Of a DNA stretch of 64,000 bases, positions 25,178-34,043 are shown piece by piece; position 1 is the stretch's first letter, and every line of letters begins with the position of its first letter. Source of the stretch: Clostridia bacterium. Its GTDB lineage: Bacteria > Bacillota > Clostridia > Christensenellales > Borkfalkiaceae. The notes beneath the pieces were generated by a model that was not told where the DNA came from, searched no databases, and worked only from the letters and a program-made list of their open reading frames with translations. Location: positions 1 to 64,000 of the forward strand of contig JAFYTO010000003.1 of assembly GCA_017558825.1 (NCBI GenBank), written 5' to 3'. The position numbers and the translations under genes were made by a program.

Positions 25178-26346
25178 TGCGTTGTGTAGAAAAGTTTAAA
25201 AAAACTTACAAGAGAGAGCCTGAAATAGCGTTCTGTCCTTATAGAATTTGTCCTATTGGCGCGCATGTTGACCACCAAGACGGCAAAACTACGGGCTTTG
25301 CCATAGATAAAGGCATATATATTGCATATGCTCCTAAGCAAAACGGCGTAATTGAATTAAGTTCGTTGCAATTTGACAAGCGTGCTCAATGGCACGTTAA
25401 AGGCGTTCCTGAGCAAAAGGAAAACGATTGGGCGGACTACTTGCGTGGTGCAACTTTAATGCTTTCTAAAAAGCACGATATTAGAATTGGCCTTTGTGGC
25501 GTAATTGAAGGAACTTTGCCTATAGGCGGTCTTTCTTCTTCCGCAGCAATTACTTTGGCGTTTTTAACGGCGCTTTGCAAGGTTAACGATATTTGCTTGA
25601 CGGAACTTGAAACTATCCTTATGGCGCAATCTTCAGAAAATAATTACGTTGGCATTTCTTGTGGCAAATTAGACCAATCTTGTGAAGTGTATTCTAGAAA
25701 GAGCAGTCTTTTATATTTGGACACAAAAGATGATAGCCACGAGCTTATTTATGCTCCTAAAAATATGAAGCCTTATAAATTTGTAATTTTCTTTTCAGGT
25801 ATAGAGCGCTCGCTTTCTGGCAGTAAATATAATTTGCGCGTTGATGAAAGCCGTAGTGCAGCGTACGCATTAAAGGCGTTTAGTGGTATGGAGTATGGTA
25901 AAATTAGTAAAACCACTCTTAGGGACGTTCCGTATGAAGTTTATTTAGAGCATAAAGATAAACTTCCTGAGCCTTGGCGAAAACGCGCTGAACATTACTA
26001 CACGGAAATAGAAAGAGTAGAAAAGGGTGTTGAGGCTTGGCGTAACGGCGATATAGAAACGTTTGGAAAACTTTCTTTTGAAAGTGGATATTCTTCTATT
26101 TATAATTATGAAACCGGCTCTAAAGAACTTAAGGCTCTTTACGAAATCATGCTTAACACAAAAGGCATTTATGGAGGCCGTTTTAGCGGAGCGGGATTTA
26201 AAGGTTGCTGTATGGCAATTATTGACCCAGACTATGAAGAAAGTATTATAGAAAACGTTACGTGCGAATATTTAAAAGCATTTCCGCGCCTTAAAGGCAA
26301 GTTTTCTGCACACGTTTGTCAAACAGCAGACGGAGTTCATATATGA
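25177..26346 (+). CDS. GHMP sugar kinase, galactokinase family
   Basis: A 389-aa GHMP-fold kinase. The galactokinase-type signature is altered to CPYRICPIGAHVDHQDG (about 17-33, where galactokinase has PGRVNLIGEHTDY). The ATP loop is PIGGLSSSAA (about 117), and motif 3 is GRFSGAGFKGCCMAI (about 329). It probably phosphorylates a free sugar at C1; the sugar is unknown because substrate-side residues differ from true GalK. It overlaps capG and the following nucleotidyltransferase, and the pair would salvage a sugar into its NDP form for the polymer. Confidence 0.85.
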   Translation: MRCVEKFKKTYKREPEIAFCPYRICPIGAHVDHQDGKTTGFAIDKGIYIAYAPKQNGVIELSSLQFDKRAQWHVKGVPEQKENDWADYLRGATLMLSKKHDIRIGLCGVIEGTLPIGGLSSSAAITLAFLTALCKVNDICLTELETILMAQSSENNYVGISCGKLDQSCEVYSRKSSLLYLDTKDDSHELIYAPKNMKPYKFVIFFSGIERSLSGSKYNLRVDESRSAAYALKAFSGMEYGKISKTTLRDVPYEVYLEHKDKLPEPWRKRAEHYYTEIERVEKGVEAWRNGDIETFGKLSFESGYSSIYNYETGSKELKALYEIMLNTKGIYGGRFSGAGFKGCCMAIIDPDYEESIIENVTCEYLKAFPRLKGKFSAHVCQTADGVHI

Positions 26347-27077
26347 AATGTTTAATTTTGGCGGCGGGATATGCTACAAGGCTATATCCTTTAACTGAAA
26401 ATTTTCCAAAACCGCTATTAAAAGTGCAAAGTAAACCAATTTTAGATTGGCTTATTGAAGATATAAACAGTTTAGGCTTAGTTAATGAATTTATAGTTAT
26501 TTCTAATCAAAAATTCTATCAAATTTTTAAAGATTGGGCAAAAACCAAAAGGCAAAATGTAACAATTTTAAATGATTTAACAACCTCTAACGAAACGCGC
26601 CTTGGTGCGGTTAAAGATATTCAATTTGCAATAGATGCTTTAAAAATAGATGAGGAGTTATTGGTTATCGCAGGCGATAATTTATTAGATTTTAGCTTAA
26701 CAAAATTTATTGTTTACGCAAAAAACAAAGGTACTTCTTGTATAATGCGTTACTATGAGCCAAATATTGAAAAACTTAAAAAAACAGGCGTTGCAGAAGT
26801 TGACCAAAACGATAAAGTACTTTGTTTAACAGAAAAACCATTAGAGCCAAAATCTAATTATGCTTGCCCTCCATTTTACTTTTATAAAAAAGATGACGTA
26901 AAACTTGTAAAACAAGGCATTGAAGAAGGTTGTGGGGTTGATGCTCCTGGCAGTTTTATTGCTTGGCTTTGCACAAAAACTATCGTGCACGCAATGGAAA
27001 TGCCAGGCAAACGTTATGATATTGGCAATTTAGAAAGTTACGAGAAAGTTAAGGAAGAATTTAACGGGATAAATTAA
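26343..27077 (+). CDS. Sugar-1-phosphate nucleotidyltransferase
   Basis: A 244-aa RmlA/GalU-like nucleotidyltransferase with MKCLILAAGYATRLYPLTEN, FPKPLLKV (about 22-29) and AGDNLLDF (about 108) for metal binding. It is shorter than RmlA (about 290) and lacks the allosteric C-terminal part. ATG 26343 makes an ATGA overlap with the GHMP kinase stop and has GGAG upstream. Together with the kinase it should yield an NDP-sugar from a free sugar; base and sugar are unknown. Confidence 0.88.
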   Translation: MKCLILAAGYATRLYPLTENFPKPLLKVQSKPILDWLIEDINSLGLVNEFIVISNQKFYQIFKDWAKTKRQNVTILNDLTTSNETRLGAVKDIQFAIDALKIDEELLVIAGDNLLDFSLTKFIVYAKNKGTSCIMRYYEPNIEKLKKTGVAEVDQNDKVLCLTEKPLEPKSNYACPPFYFYKKDDVKLVKQGIEEGCGVDAPGSFIAWLCTKTIVHAMEMPGKRYDIGNLESYEKVKEEFNGIN

Positions 27078-27090
27078 AAAGGGAAAAGGT

Positions 27091-28263
27091 ATGGAGCAAA
27101 AAATATCAACTATATTTTTTGAATTGATTCGCCACACAATAATTGGCGAAGATATTAATAATGACGTTATAGCTTTAATAACGCCTGATATTTTGCCTGC
27201 TTTATTTACGCTTTCTAAGCGACACGACCTTGCACACCTTATAGGTGATGCTTTAGACAAGAACGGATTGCTTCCTAAAAAATCTAAAGAAGAAAAGTTG
27301 TTTTTAAATGAAAGAAATATGGCGTTTTACCGCCTTGCTTCTATAAATTACGAATATGAGCGCTTATGCTCTGTTTTAGAAAAATTGCACGTTAATTATT
27401 TGCCGTTAAAGGGCTTGGCTATTCGCTATTTATATCCGCAAAAATGGATGCGTACAAGTGCTGATATTGACGTTTTGCTTAATAAAAGCGACTTGGAGTT
27501 GGTTGTTAACGAATTGGTAAAAACACTAAATTACACAAGTCAAGAAACGGATGCGTATAACACGATTATGGTTTCTCCTAACGGCGTTCACGTAGAACTT
27601 CACTTTGATTTAATTGCCAAGTGTGATAGTTTGTCGTCAAACAAAATATTAAGCAACGTTTGGAAAAATGTCACAAAGCAAGAAAATTCTTATTGCTATA
27701 AAATGAGTGGAGAGTATTTTTATTTCTACCACGTTGCTCATATGGCACGCCATATGTTTAAAGGCGGATGCGGCATAAAGCCGTTTATAGATTTATGGCT
27801 AATAAATGAAAAGTATGAGTTTAACAAAGAAAAGGCAAACGCTTTACTTGAAGAAGGCGGTTTAATTAAGTTTGAAAACGCTTGTTATACGCTTTCTAAA
27901 ATTTGGCTTGAAAATGAAGAGTATACAAAAGAAGCCACAATGCTTAAAAACTTTGTTATTGACGGCGGAGTTTTTGGCAGTAGCCAAAACGAAGTGTTAA
28001 TTAATCAAGGCAAAAAGGGCGGAAGGGCAAAATATATATTATCACGCATATTTATGCCCGTTGAAGAAATGCAGCACCGCTACAACGTGTTGAAAAAACA
28101 TAAGTGGTTATACCCAATTTTTGTGGTGCTTAGGTGTTTTGAAGTTGTGTTTAAAGGCGATAGCAAGCGCATTAAAAACGAACTTAAAACAAGTGCTCAA
28201 ATAACGAGCGATAAACAGCAAAATATAGAAAATCTTATAGACTATTTAGGTCTAAAAAATTAA
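27091..28263 (+). CDS. Nucleotidyltransferase-fold family protein (NTP_transf_5-like)
   Basis: This 390-aa protein resembles the 'uncharacterised nucleotidyltransferase' family: the core has LPLKGLAIRYLYP (about 107) and RTSADIDVLL (about 124-133), in which the DxD motif would bind metal, then a VHVELHFDL strand. Helical segments dominate the C-terminal half, including a Tyr-rich FYHVAHMARHMFKGG. Members appear in polysaccharide and some peptide loci; the substrate is unknown. It closes the cluster, 12 bp before a flavin reductase. Confidence 0.75.
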   Translation: MEQKISTIFFELIRHTIIGEDINNDVIALITPDILPALFTLSKRHDLAHLIGDALDKNGLLPKKSKEEKLFLNERNMAFYRLASINYEYERLCSVLEKLHVNYLPLKGLAIRYLYPQKWMRTSADIDVLLNKSDLELVVNELVKTLNYTSQETDAYNTIMVSPNGVHVELHFDLIAKCDSLSSNKILSNVWKNVTKQENSYCYKMSGEYFYFYHVAHMARHMFKGGCGIKPFIDLWLINEKYEFNKEKANALLEEGGLIKFENACYTLSKIWLENEEYTKEATMLKNFVIDGGVFGSSQNEVLINQGKKGGRAKYILSRIFMPVEEMQHRYNVLKKHKWLYPIFVVLRCFEVVFKGDSKRIKNELKTSAQITSDKQQNIENLIDYLGLKN

Positions 28264-28275
28264 AAGGAGCATATT

Positions 28276-29199
28276 ATGAGCAGTTTTGAAAATTTAAGAA
28301 TTGTAGATAACTTTTACCAAACGTCATTGTTTTTTCCAATGCCAACGGTTATAATTTCAACTTTGTGTGAAGACGGCACTACAAATTTGGGCCCTTATTC
28401 TCTCGTTCAACCTTACTACGTTGCGGGCAAAGACTATTATGCAATGCTTTTATGTTGCCGCAACTCGTCAAACACGGCTCAAAACATTTTAAGAAACGGT
28501 AAATGTGCAATAAACTTTATTGATGATAACCCTAAAACTTTTAAAGAAGCCGTTAAACTTTCTTGGCCGGGCGACAAGCCAAGCGACAAAATGCCAAAAT
28601 GCAAATTCCGTTTAGAAAAAAGCATTATTGAAGAAGAAACAGGCGAGGCTCGCCCAATGGTTTTAACTGATGCTATTGAGGCTATTGAATGTACTTGGAT
28701 GCGCAGTTTAGACGGGGCGGACAAAGATTTGCCTGGTGAACTTAACGGCTATGAACCACCATATCACGACTTTAATGGTATTACAAGCAAGTTTGGCGCA
28801 CATTTTATTTTAAAAATTGACAAAATTTTAATGAAGAAAAAATATCGTGATGCAATTGTAAACGGCGTTAGAGCAAAAGATTTTCCACCGCTTCCTGTTG
28901 ATTATGGCTATCGCGATAGCAAAAATTTCTGGTTCCATAAAAAAGCAAAAATGCGCGCGGAACTTTTACAAGTGCGTGAAGCATCGCTTGAATCTGTACG
29001 CTACGCAGCAGACCGCGTAGATGACGTTGTTAAGTTTACTGACGATGCTTTAAAAACCGTTCTTGGCGTTCCAAGAGTATTTTTACCACTCGTATTAAAA
29101 GGCTGTGTAAAATGGGCTAAAGAAGAAGGCGTTACGCTTATTACCGCAGAGCATATGAAAATAATTAACGATAAACGCTCAAAAGAAAAAAATAAATAA
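28276..29199 (+). CDS. Flavin reductase family protein (split-barrel FMN-binding)
   Basis: This 307-aa protein has the flavin-reductase split-barrel at its N-terminus: PMPTVIISTLCEDGTTNLGP (about 21-40) and then a CCRNSSNTAQNILRNGKCAIN segment typical of FMN-binding domains. Residues after about 190 form an extended helical tail rich in Arg/Lys. It probably binds FMN and reduces flavin or acts as an oxidoreductase in the cytoplasm. It is preceded by AAAGGAG and followed by a terminator, so it may be the last gene of the polysaccharide transcript; a role there is not evident. Confidence 0.8.
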   Translation: MSSFENLRIVDNFYQTSLFFPMPTVIISTLCEDGTTNLGPYSLVQPYYVAGKDYYAMLLCCRNSSNTAQNILRNGKCAINFIDDNPKTFKEAVKLSWPGDKPSDKMPKCKFRLEKSIIEEETGEARPMVLTDAIEAIECTWMRSLDGADKDLPGELNGYEPPYHDFNGITSKFGAHFILKIDKILMKKKYRDAIVNGVRAKDFPPLPVDYGYRDSKNFWFHKKAKMRAELLQVREASLESVRYAADRVDDVVKFTDDALKTVLGVPRVFLPLVLKGCVKWAKEEGVTLITAEHMKIINDKRSKEKNK

Positions 29200-29207
29200 T
29201 AGATTAC

Positions 29208-29238
29208 AAAAAGAACGATTGCAAAATCGTTCTTTTTT
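29208..29238 (+). terminator. Terminator after flavin reductase gene
   Basis: AAAGAACGATT pairs with AATCGTTCTTT around GCAA and is followed by T residues. Confidence 0.9.
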
Positions 29239-29346
29239 ATGTAAAAATATTTTATACGTATTTACAAAATGCCAATAAAGATGTATAATTTAAATACTTA
29301 TTTAATAATTTAAATATTAGAACTACGTAATTTTTTAAATTTAAAA

Positions 29347-29414
29347 AGCAACTTGTAGTTGCTAAAACTTGCAACACTTAATTAGTTGTTGTATGGCGCA
29401 AAATGATATATAAT
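29347..29414 (+). promoter_or_regulatory. nagB promoter with inverted-repeat operator candidates
   Basis: The promoter is TTGTTG (29386-29391), a 17-bp spacer and TATAAT (29409-29414). Upstream lies a perfect inverted repeat AGCAACT-TGT-AGTTGCT (29347-29363), and a second imperfect one, GCAACA...TGTTGT, runs into the -35. These are plausible sites for an amino-sugar regulator; no such regulator gene is adjacent. Confidence 0.6.
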
Positions 29415-29445
29415 AATATAAAATTAAACTGTTAAGGAGTATATT

Positions 29446-30231
29446 ATGAAACTTATTATTAAAGACAATTATGATTTAGTTAGCGCTTGGGGCGCAGAGC
29501 ATATTGCAAACGCAATAAACAACCATAAAGAAAATAGGCCTTTCGTTTTAGGTTTACCAACTGGTTCTTCTCCACTTGGCGTTTACAAAAAGTTAATTGA
29601 AATGAATAAAGCGGGTAAAGTTACTTTTAAAAACGTTGTAACTTTTAATATGGACGAATACGTTGGCTTACCAAGAGAGCACGACCAAAGTTATTGGTAC
29701 TTTATGCACGATAACTTCTTTAACCACATTGATATTCCAAGAGAAAACATCAACATTTTAAACGGTATGGCCAAAGATTTAGAAGCAGAGTGCAAACGCT
29801 ATGAAGAAAAAATTGCTTCATACGGCGGTATTGATTTATTTATGGGCGGTTCTGGTGTTGACGGTCACATTGCCTTTAACGAACCTTTCACTTCATTAAC
29901 TTCAAGAACGGGCGTTCGCGCTTTAACGGAAGATACTTTAATTGTTAACTCACGCTTCTTTGGCGGAGACGTTAATAAAGTTCCAAAAACTGCACTTTCT
30001 GTTGGTGTTGGCACGGTTTGTGATTCTAAACAAGTTATGCTTATTATCACAGGCCACAACAAAGCACGCGCACTTCGCCATTGTGTAGAAGGCGGTGTTG
30101 ACCACGCTTGGACAATAAGCGCACTTCAAATGCATAAAGACGGCATTATTATTTGTGACGAGCCTGCTTGTGGCGAATTAAAAGTTGATACGTATAAATA
30201 CTTTAAAGAAATTTACAAAAACGAAAAATAA
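29446..30231 (+). CDS. nagB: Glucosamine-6-phosphate deaminase
   Basis: A 261-aa cytoplasmic enzyme that converts glucosamine-6-phosphate to fructose-6-phosphate and ammonia. Family motifs are clear: [13 protein letters not shown] (phosphate loop, about 35), [10 protein letters not shown] with the catalytic Asp (about 67-76) and [13 protein letters not shown] with the catalytic His (about 137-149). It has its own promoter and an AAGGAG site. A hexosaminidase-like enzyme is encoded 2 kb downstream (32358), consistent with amino-sugar use. No nagA is present in the window. Confidence 0.95.
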   Translation: MKLIIKDNYDLVSAWGAEHIANAINNHKENRPFVLGLPTGSSPLGVYKKLIEMNKAGKVTFKNVVTFNMDEYVGLPREHDQSYWYFMHDNFFNHIDIPRENINILNGMAKDLEAECKRYEEKIASYGGIDLFMGGSGVDGHIAFNEPFTSLTSRTGVRALTEDTLIVNSRFFGGDVNKVPKTALSVGVGTVCDSKQVMLIITGHNKARALRHCVEGGVDHAWTISALQMHKDGIIICDEPACGELKVDTYKYFKEIYKNEK

Positions 30232-30264
30232 TTTTGCCTAATCAATAATAATTAGGAGTTTAAA

Positions 30265-30594
30265 ATGAAAGAGATAATTTTAACCTTTATATTAGGTATA
30301 ATTTTAATAGTTATAGGAATTATGAATATGTGCGGCAACGTTAAAATGCTACACTCATATCATAGAAAGCGCGTTAAGGAAGAAGACTTAAAACCTTTTG
30401 GCAAATTAGTTGGCATAGGCACAATTATTATAGGTTTAGGCTTAATAATAGCAGGTGTATTCTTTACGGTGTTTTATATAACTAAAACCGACTTATTTAA
30501 TCTGCTAGGCGGAATAGTTCTTGGTGTAGGCTTTATTGTAGGTTTAATAATTAGTTTTTACGCTATGAAAAAGTACAATAAAGGAATTTTTTAA
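30265..30594 (+). CDS. DUF3784-type small membrane protein
   Basis: This 109-aa protein has three predicted transmembrane helices (about 5-22, 45-70 and 78-100). The loop NVKMLHSYHRKRVKEEDLKP after helix 1 is the hallmark of DUF3784 proteins of Bacillota, whose role is unknown. It starts after TTAGGAG, 33 bp after nagB, and is followed by a terminator. It may be co-transcribed with nagB by position only. Confidence 0.7.
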   Translation: MKEIILTFILGIILIVIGIMNMCGNVKMLHSYHRKRVKEEDLKPFGKLVGIGTIIIGLGLIIAGVFFTVFYITKTDLFNLLGGIVLGVGFIVGLIISFYAMKKYNKGIF

Positions 30595-30600
30595 AAATAG

Positions 30601-30633
30601 TATGGCTACAAAAACTTGTAGCCATATTTTATT
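30601..30633 (+). terminator. Terminator after the nagB/DUF3784 pair
   Basis: An 11-bp perfect stem TATGGCTACAA/TTGTAGCCATA is followed by TTTTATT. The remaining 30634-30786 stretch holds a TATAAT box near 30760 upstream of the next gene. Confidence 0.88.
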
Positions 30634-30786
30634 GTAAAAAAACGGGCAATACTATATAATATAGCAAGGAATACGTAAAATAAACTCTACCGTTGGTATG
30701 AATTTGTAAAAAACTCCCCAACTCAACCAGCAGTATGTAGATTTTTTAAAAAACCGTGTATATAATAGCGGTGAAAGGAGGCGGAA

Positions 30787-31398
30787 ATGAATCAAATTAA
30801 AATTGGCAAATTTATAGCCGAAAGAAGAAAACTTGTAAACTTAACGCAATTTCAACTTGCCGAAAAGTTAGGGGTTACTGATAGGGCGGTTTCAAAATGG
30901 GAAACGGGCAGGGCGCTACCCGACTCTTCAATTATGCTTGACCTTTGTTCGCTCCTTAAAATTAGCGTAAACGATTTATTAACAGGGGAGGTTGTATCAA
31001 TGGAAAATTATAACAAAGAATTAGAAAAAAACTTAATAGAAGCAGTAAAACAAAAACAAGAAGCAGATAAACGCTTACTTTTTATGGAATTTGCAATAGG
31101 AATTCCCGCAATTTTATTATTTTTAGGTTTAATTATGATTGCGGCGTACGTGCCAATGAAAACGTGGCTACGCGTTGTAATAATAGTTAGTGCTTTTGCA
31201 ATGTTTTTAACGGCTTGCTTTTTTGCTGTAAGAATAGAACAAGTTGCAGGCTACTACGAGTGTAAGCACTGTAAGCACAAATACGTTCCAACGTACAAGC
31301 AAGTGGTTTCTGCAATGCACTACGGTAGAATAAGATATATGAAGTGTCCTAAATGTAGTAAAAGGTCTTGGCAAAAAAAAGTTGTTAACAAAGATTAA
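30787..31398 (+). CDS. Membrane-attached XRE regulator with C-terminal zinc ribbon
   Basis: A three-part 203-aa protein. Residues 1-70 are an XRE helix-turn-helix (LTQFQLAEKLGVTDRAVSKW). Two hydrophobic helices follow at about 106-126 and 132-153. The C-terminal cytoplasmic tail carries two Cys pairs, CKHCKHKY and CPKCSK, forming a likely zinc ribbon. Many clostridial XRE proteins have a membrane tail; the added zinc ribbon could sense metal or redox state, which is inference. A strong AAAGGAGG precedes the ATG. No target operator was identified. Confidence 0.85.
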   Translation: MNQIKIGKFIAERRKLVNLTQFQLAEKLGVTDRAVSKWETGRALPDSSIMLDLCSLLKISVNDLLTGEVVSMENYNKELEKNLIEAVKQKQEADKRLLFMEFAIGIPAILLFLGLIMIAAYVPMKTWLRVVIIVSAFAMFLTACFFAVRIEQVAGYYECKHCKHKYVPTYKQVVSAMHYGRIRYMKCPKCSKRSWQKKVVNKD

Positions 31399-31407
31399 AA
31401 TCTATTT

Positions 31408-31443
31408 AAAAAACGCAAAAAATATTTTGCGTTTTTTATTTTT
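31408..31443 (+). terminator. First of two tandem terminators
   Basis: AAACGCAAAA pairs with TTTTGCGTTT around AATA, followed by T residues. Confidence 0.85.
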
Positions 31444-31444
31444 T

Positions 31445-31471
31445 AACCGCTTGAAACGTGAGCGGTTTTTT
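31445..31471 (+). terminator. Second tandem terminator
   Basis: AACCGCT pairs with AGCGGTT and is followed by TTTT. Its 3' T-run leads directly into a -10-like TATAAT before the SDR gene. Confidence 0.75.
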
Positions 31472-31505
31472 GTTATAATAATAACAAATAAAATCGGAGT
31501 TAAAA

Positions 31506-32300
31506 ATGAAGTATATTCTTGTAACGGGTGCATACGGCGGTATGGGCTATGAAGCGGTTAAGGCGCTTTCCTTAAAAGGCTACACGATTTTTGCGCTTGA
31601 CAAACAAATTAAAAAAGATAATTTACAAAACGTTATCCCTATAGAGGCGGACGTAACAAGCGTTGAAAGTATAAATAACGCGTTTAACCAAGTTAAAAAA
31701 GTTACAACCGAGCTTTACGCAATAATTCACTATGCGGGCATTTATATGCTTAATTCTTTAATTGAAATTAAAGAAGACGAGTTTGACCGTATTTTTAAAA
31801 TAAACCTTTACGGCGCGTTTTATATAAATAAAATATTTGCGCCCCTTTTAAAAAACGGCAGTAAAATTATTATGACAACAAGCGAACTTGCACCGCTTGA
31901 CCCGCTTCCATTTACAGGCATTTACGCCATTACAAAAAGCGCGCTTGATAAGTACGCTTACTCTTTAAAAATGGAAATGCAACTTTTAGGCGTTTACGTT
32001 TCCGTGCTTCGCGCAGGCGCGGTTTCAACAAGTATGCTTGGCGTTTCAACTACCGCACTTGATAAGTTTTGTGAAAACACTCAAATATATTCTTGCAACG
32101 CAAAAAGGTTTAAACGTATTGTAAACGGCGTAGAAGCAAAAAATATTCCACCTAAAAAAATAGCGGATAAAACGCTTAAAATTTTAGAAACTAAAAAACC
32201 TAAATTTGCGTATAGCATAAATAGAAATAAACTTTTATTACTCTTAAACGCGCTTCCAAGCAAGTTGCAGTTTTGGATAATTAAAAAAATTTTGAAATGA
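31506..32300 (+). CDS. SDR family oxidoreductase
   Basis: A classical short-chain dehydrogenase of 264 aa with the cofactor loop TGAYGGMGYE (about 7-16), the acid at the end of beta-2 (ALDKQ) suggesting NAD(H) preference, and the catalytic Tyr-Lys in YAITK (about 141-145). GGAG precedes the start. Substrate is unknown. The 57-bp gap to the hexosaminidase-like gene carries TTGACA and AATAT-like promoter elements near 32307, so the two are probably separate transcripts. Confidence 0.85.
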   Translation: MKYILVTGAYGGMGYEAVKALSLKGYTIFALDKQIKKDNLQNVIPIEADVTSVESINNAFNQVKKVTTELYAIIHYAGIYMLNSLIEIKEDEFDRIFKINLYGAFYINKIFAPLLKNGSKIIMTTSELAPLDPLPFTGIYAITKSALDKYAYSLKMEMQLLGVYVSVLRAGAVSTSMLGVSTTALDKFCENTQIYSCNAKRFKRIVNGVEAKNIPPKKIADKTLKILETKKPKFAYSINRNKLLLLLNALPSKLQFWIIKKILK

Positions 32301-32357
32301 AGGCTTGACAAACCTTTGCTTAAATAATATCATTATAAAAACCAATAGGAGATTATT

Positions 32358-33950
32358 ATGAATTATAAATATTTTGGCGTTATGCTTGACTGTTCAAGAA
32401 ACGCCGTTATGAAAGTTAGTGAAGTTAAAAAAATGATAGACGTTTTAGCTAAAATGGGCTATAACGCACTTGAACTTTATACTGAAGATACTTTTAAAGT
32501 TGAAGGCGAGCCATATTTTGGTTATTTGCGCGGTGGCTACACTGCCGAAGAAATTAAGGAAATAGACGCATACGCTAAAACTAAGGGCATTGAACTTATA
32601 CCTTGCATACAAACGCTTGCGCACTTTACAAACTTAGTTAAATTAAGAAATTATAAAAAGATTGTTGACGTTAACGACATTTTGCTTATTGATGAAGAAA
32701 AAACTTACGAACTCATTGATAAAATGTTTTTAACTCTTTCTAAAAACTTTACTTCACGCGTTGTTAACATTGGTATGGACGAGGCGCACATGGTTGGCCT
32801 TGGCAAGTTTTTAGACAAACACGGCTACCACAATAGATTTGATATTCTTTTAAGGCATTTAAACAAGGTAATTGAAATTGCCACTAAATACGGCTTTAAG
32901 GCTCATATGTGGAGCGATATGTTCTTTAGGCTTATAAACAACGGCGAATACTACGGCGAAAATTTAAGAATTCCTGAAGAGGTTACTTCTAAAATGCCTA
33001 ACGTTGACTTAGTTTATTGGGATTATTACCACTCGTTTAAACCGTCTTATGACGATATGCTTAAATCTCACCAAGCAACGGGCAAAGAAATTTGGTTTGC
33101 TGGTGGCGTATGGACTTGGACTGGGTTTGTTCCGCTTAACTACTACACGTTAAGAACAATGAAATCTGCAATGCAAAGCGTTAAAGAGCACGGCATTACT
33201 AACGTTTTAATGACGCTTTGGGGCGATGATGGCAAAGAGTGTTCTTTCTATGCGCTTTTACCATCGCTTTACGCTATTAAATGCTATGCAGACGGAATTG
33301 AAAATGAAGAAGAAATTAAGAGTGGTTTTTATAAGTTATTCGGCGTAAATTACGATGACTTTATGCTTTTAGATAGCCTTAACTACACGGCAAACGCTAA
33401 AAAGTTTGACTATGACCCAATACCGTCAAAGAGCCTTTTGTATAGTGACTGTTTTATGAATAGTAACGACTATTTTGGCATTGAAGCCTACGATATGGAC
33501 TATGCAACTTGCACTAAGAATTTAGAAGACGCGGCAAAACGTGCTGGCGAATATGCATATATCTTTAACTCTATGGCAAGTTTAAGTAGGTGTTTAGAAA
33601 TTAAGGCAACCCTTTCAATTCGCACTCGCACGGCGTATAAAAACGGCGACAAGCAAGAACTTAAAAACATTGTTTGTGACTATGATAAATTAGACGTTTT
33701 ACTTAACGACTTCCACCAAAAATTCTACAAGTTATGGCATACGGAAAACAAGCCTTTTGGTTGGGAAGTGCAAGACGCAAGGCTTGGTGGCGTTATAATG
33801 CGCGCTAAAACTTGCAAGGCAAAAATTCAAAGTTATCTAAATGGAGAAATTGATAAAATTGAAGAGTTAGAAGTTGAGTTATTACCTTTAACTTCTAATC
33901 CGTTTGAAACTTATATTTACAAGCGTTTAGTTTCCGTAAGCGAAATTTAA
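32358..33950 (+). CDS. Glycoside hydrolase family 20-like beta-N-acetylhexosaminidase
   Basis: A 530-aa (beta/alpha)8-barrel protein. The catalytic Asp-Glu pair of family 20 is visible in VNIGMDEAHMVGLG (about 136-149), and IPCIQTLAHFTN (about 85) and WAGGVWTWTG-like Trp-rich segments line the site. It lacks a signal peptide and the N-terminal GH20b domain, so it should act in the cytoplasm on imported oligosaccharides, releasing GlcNAc or GalNAc. NagB (29446) would handle the downstream product. It has its own AGGAG site and a downstream terminator. Confidence 0.85.
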   Translation: MNYKYFGVMLDCSRNAVMKVSEVKKMIDVLAKMGYNALELYTEDTFKVEGEPYFGYLRGGYTAEEIKEIDAYAKTKGIELIPCIQTLAHFTNLVKLRNYKKIVDVNDILLIDEEKTYELIDKMFLTLSKNFTSRVVNIGMDEAHMVGLGKFLDKHGYHNRFDILLRHLNKVIEIATKYGFKAHMWSDMFFRLINNGEYYGENLRIPEEVTSKMPNVDLVYWDYYHSFKPSYDDMLKSHQATGKEIWFAGGVWTWTGFVPLNYYTLRTMKSAMQSVKEHGITNVLMTLWGDDGKECSFYALLPSLYAIKCYADGIENEEEIKSGFYKLFGVNYDDFMLLDSLNYTANAKKFDYDPIPSKSLLYSDCFMNSNDYFGIEAYDMDYATCTKNLEDAAKRAGEYAYIFNSMASLSRCLEIKATLSIRTRTAYKNGDKQELKNIVCDYDKLDVLLNDFHQKFYKLWHTENKPFGWEVQDARLGGVIMRAKTCKAKIQSYLNGEIDKIEELEVELLPLTSNPFETYIYKRLVSVSEI

Positions 33951-34000
33951 TTAGGGCTAATGCAGTTTTTGGCAATTTGGAGACTACTAAAAAGAATTAA

Positions 34001-34028
34001 AAAAGAAGTGCAAATCGCACTTCTTTTT
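34001..34028. terminator. Bidirectional terminator
   Basis: AAGAAGTGC pairs with GCACTTCTT, with A-rich and T-rich flanks. It separates the GH20-like gene (+) from the convergent SLOG gene (-). Confidence 0.85.
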
Positions 34029-34043
34029 AATTTGCTTTTTTTC

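Noticed and set aside
5268..28263. Initiating phosphoglycosyltransferase or Wza/Wzc/Wzb export genes
   Set aside because: Searched for by motif in every gene of the cluster and not found; these functions must be encoded outside the window.
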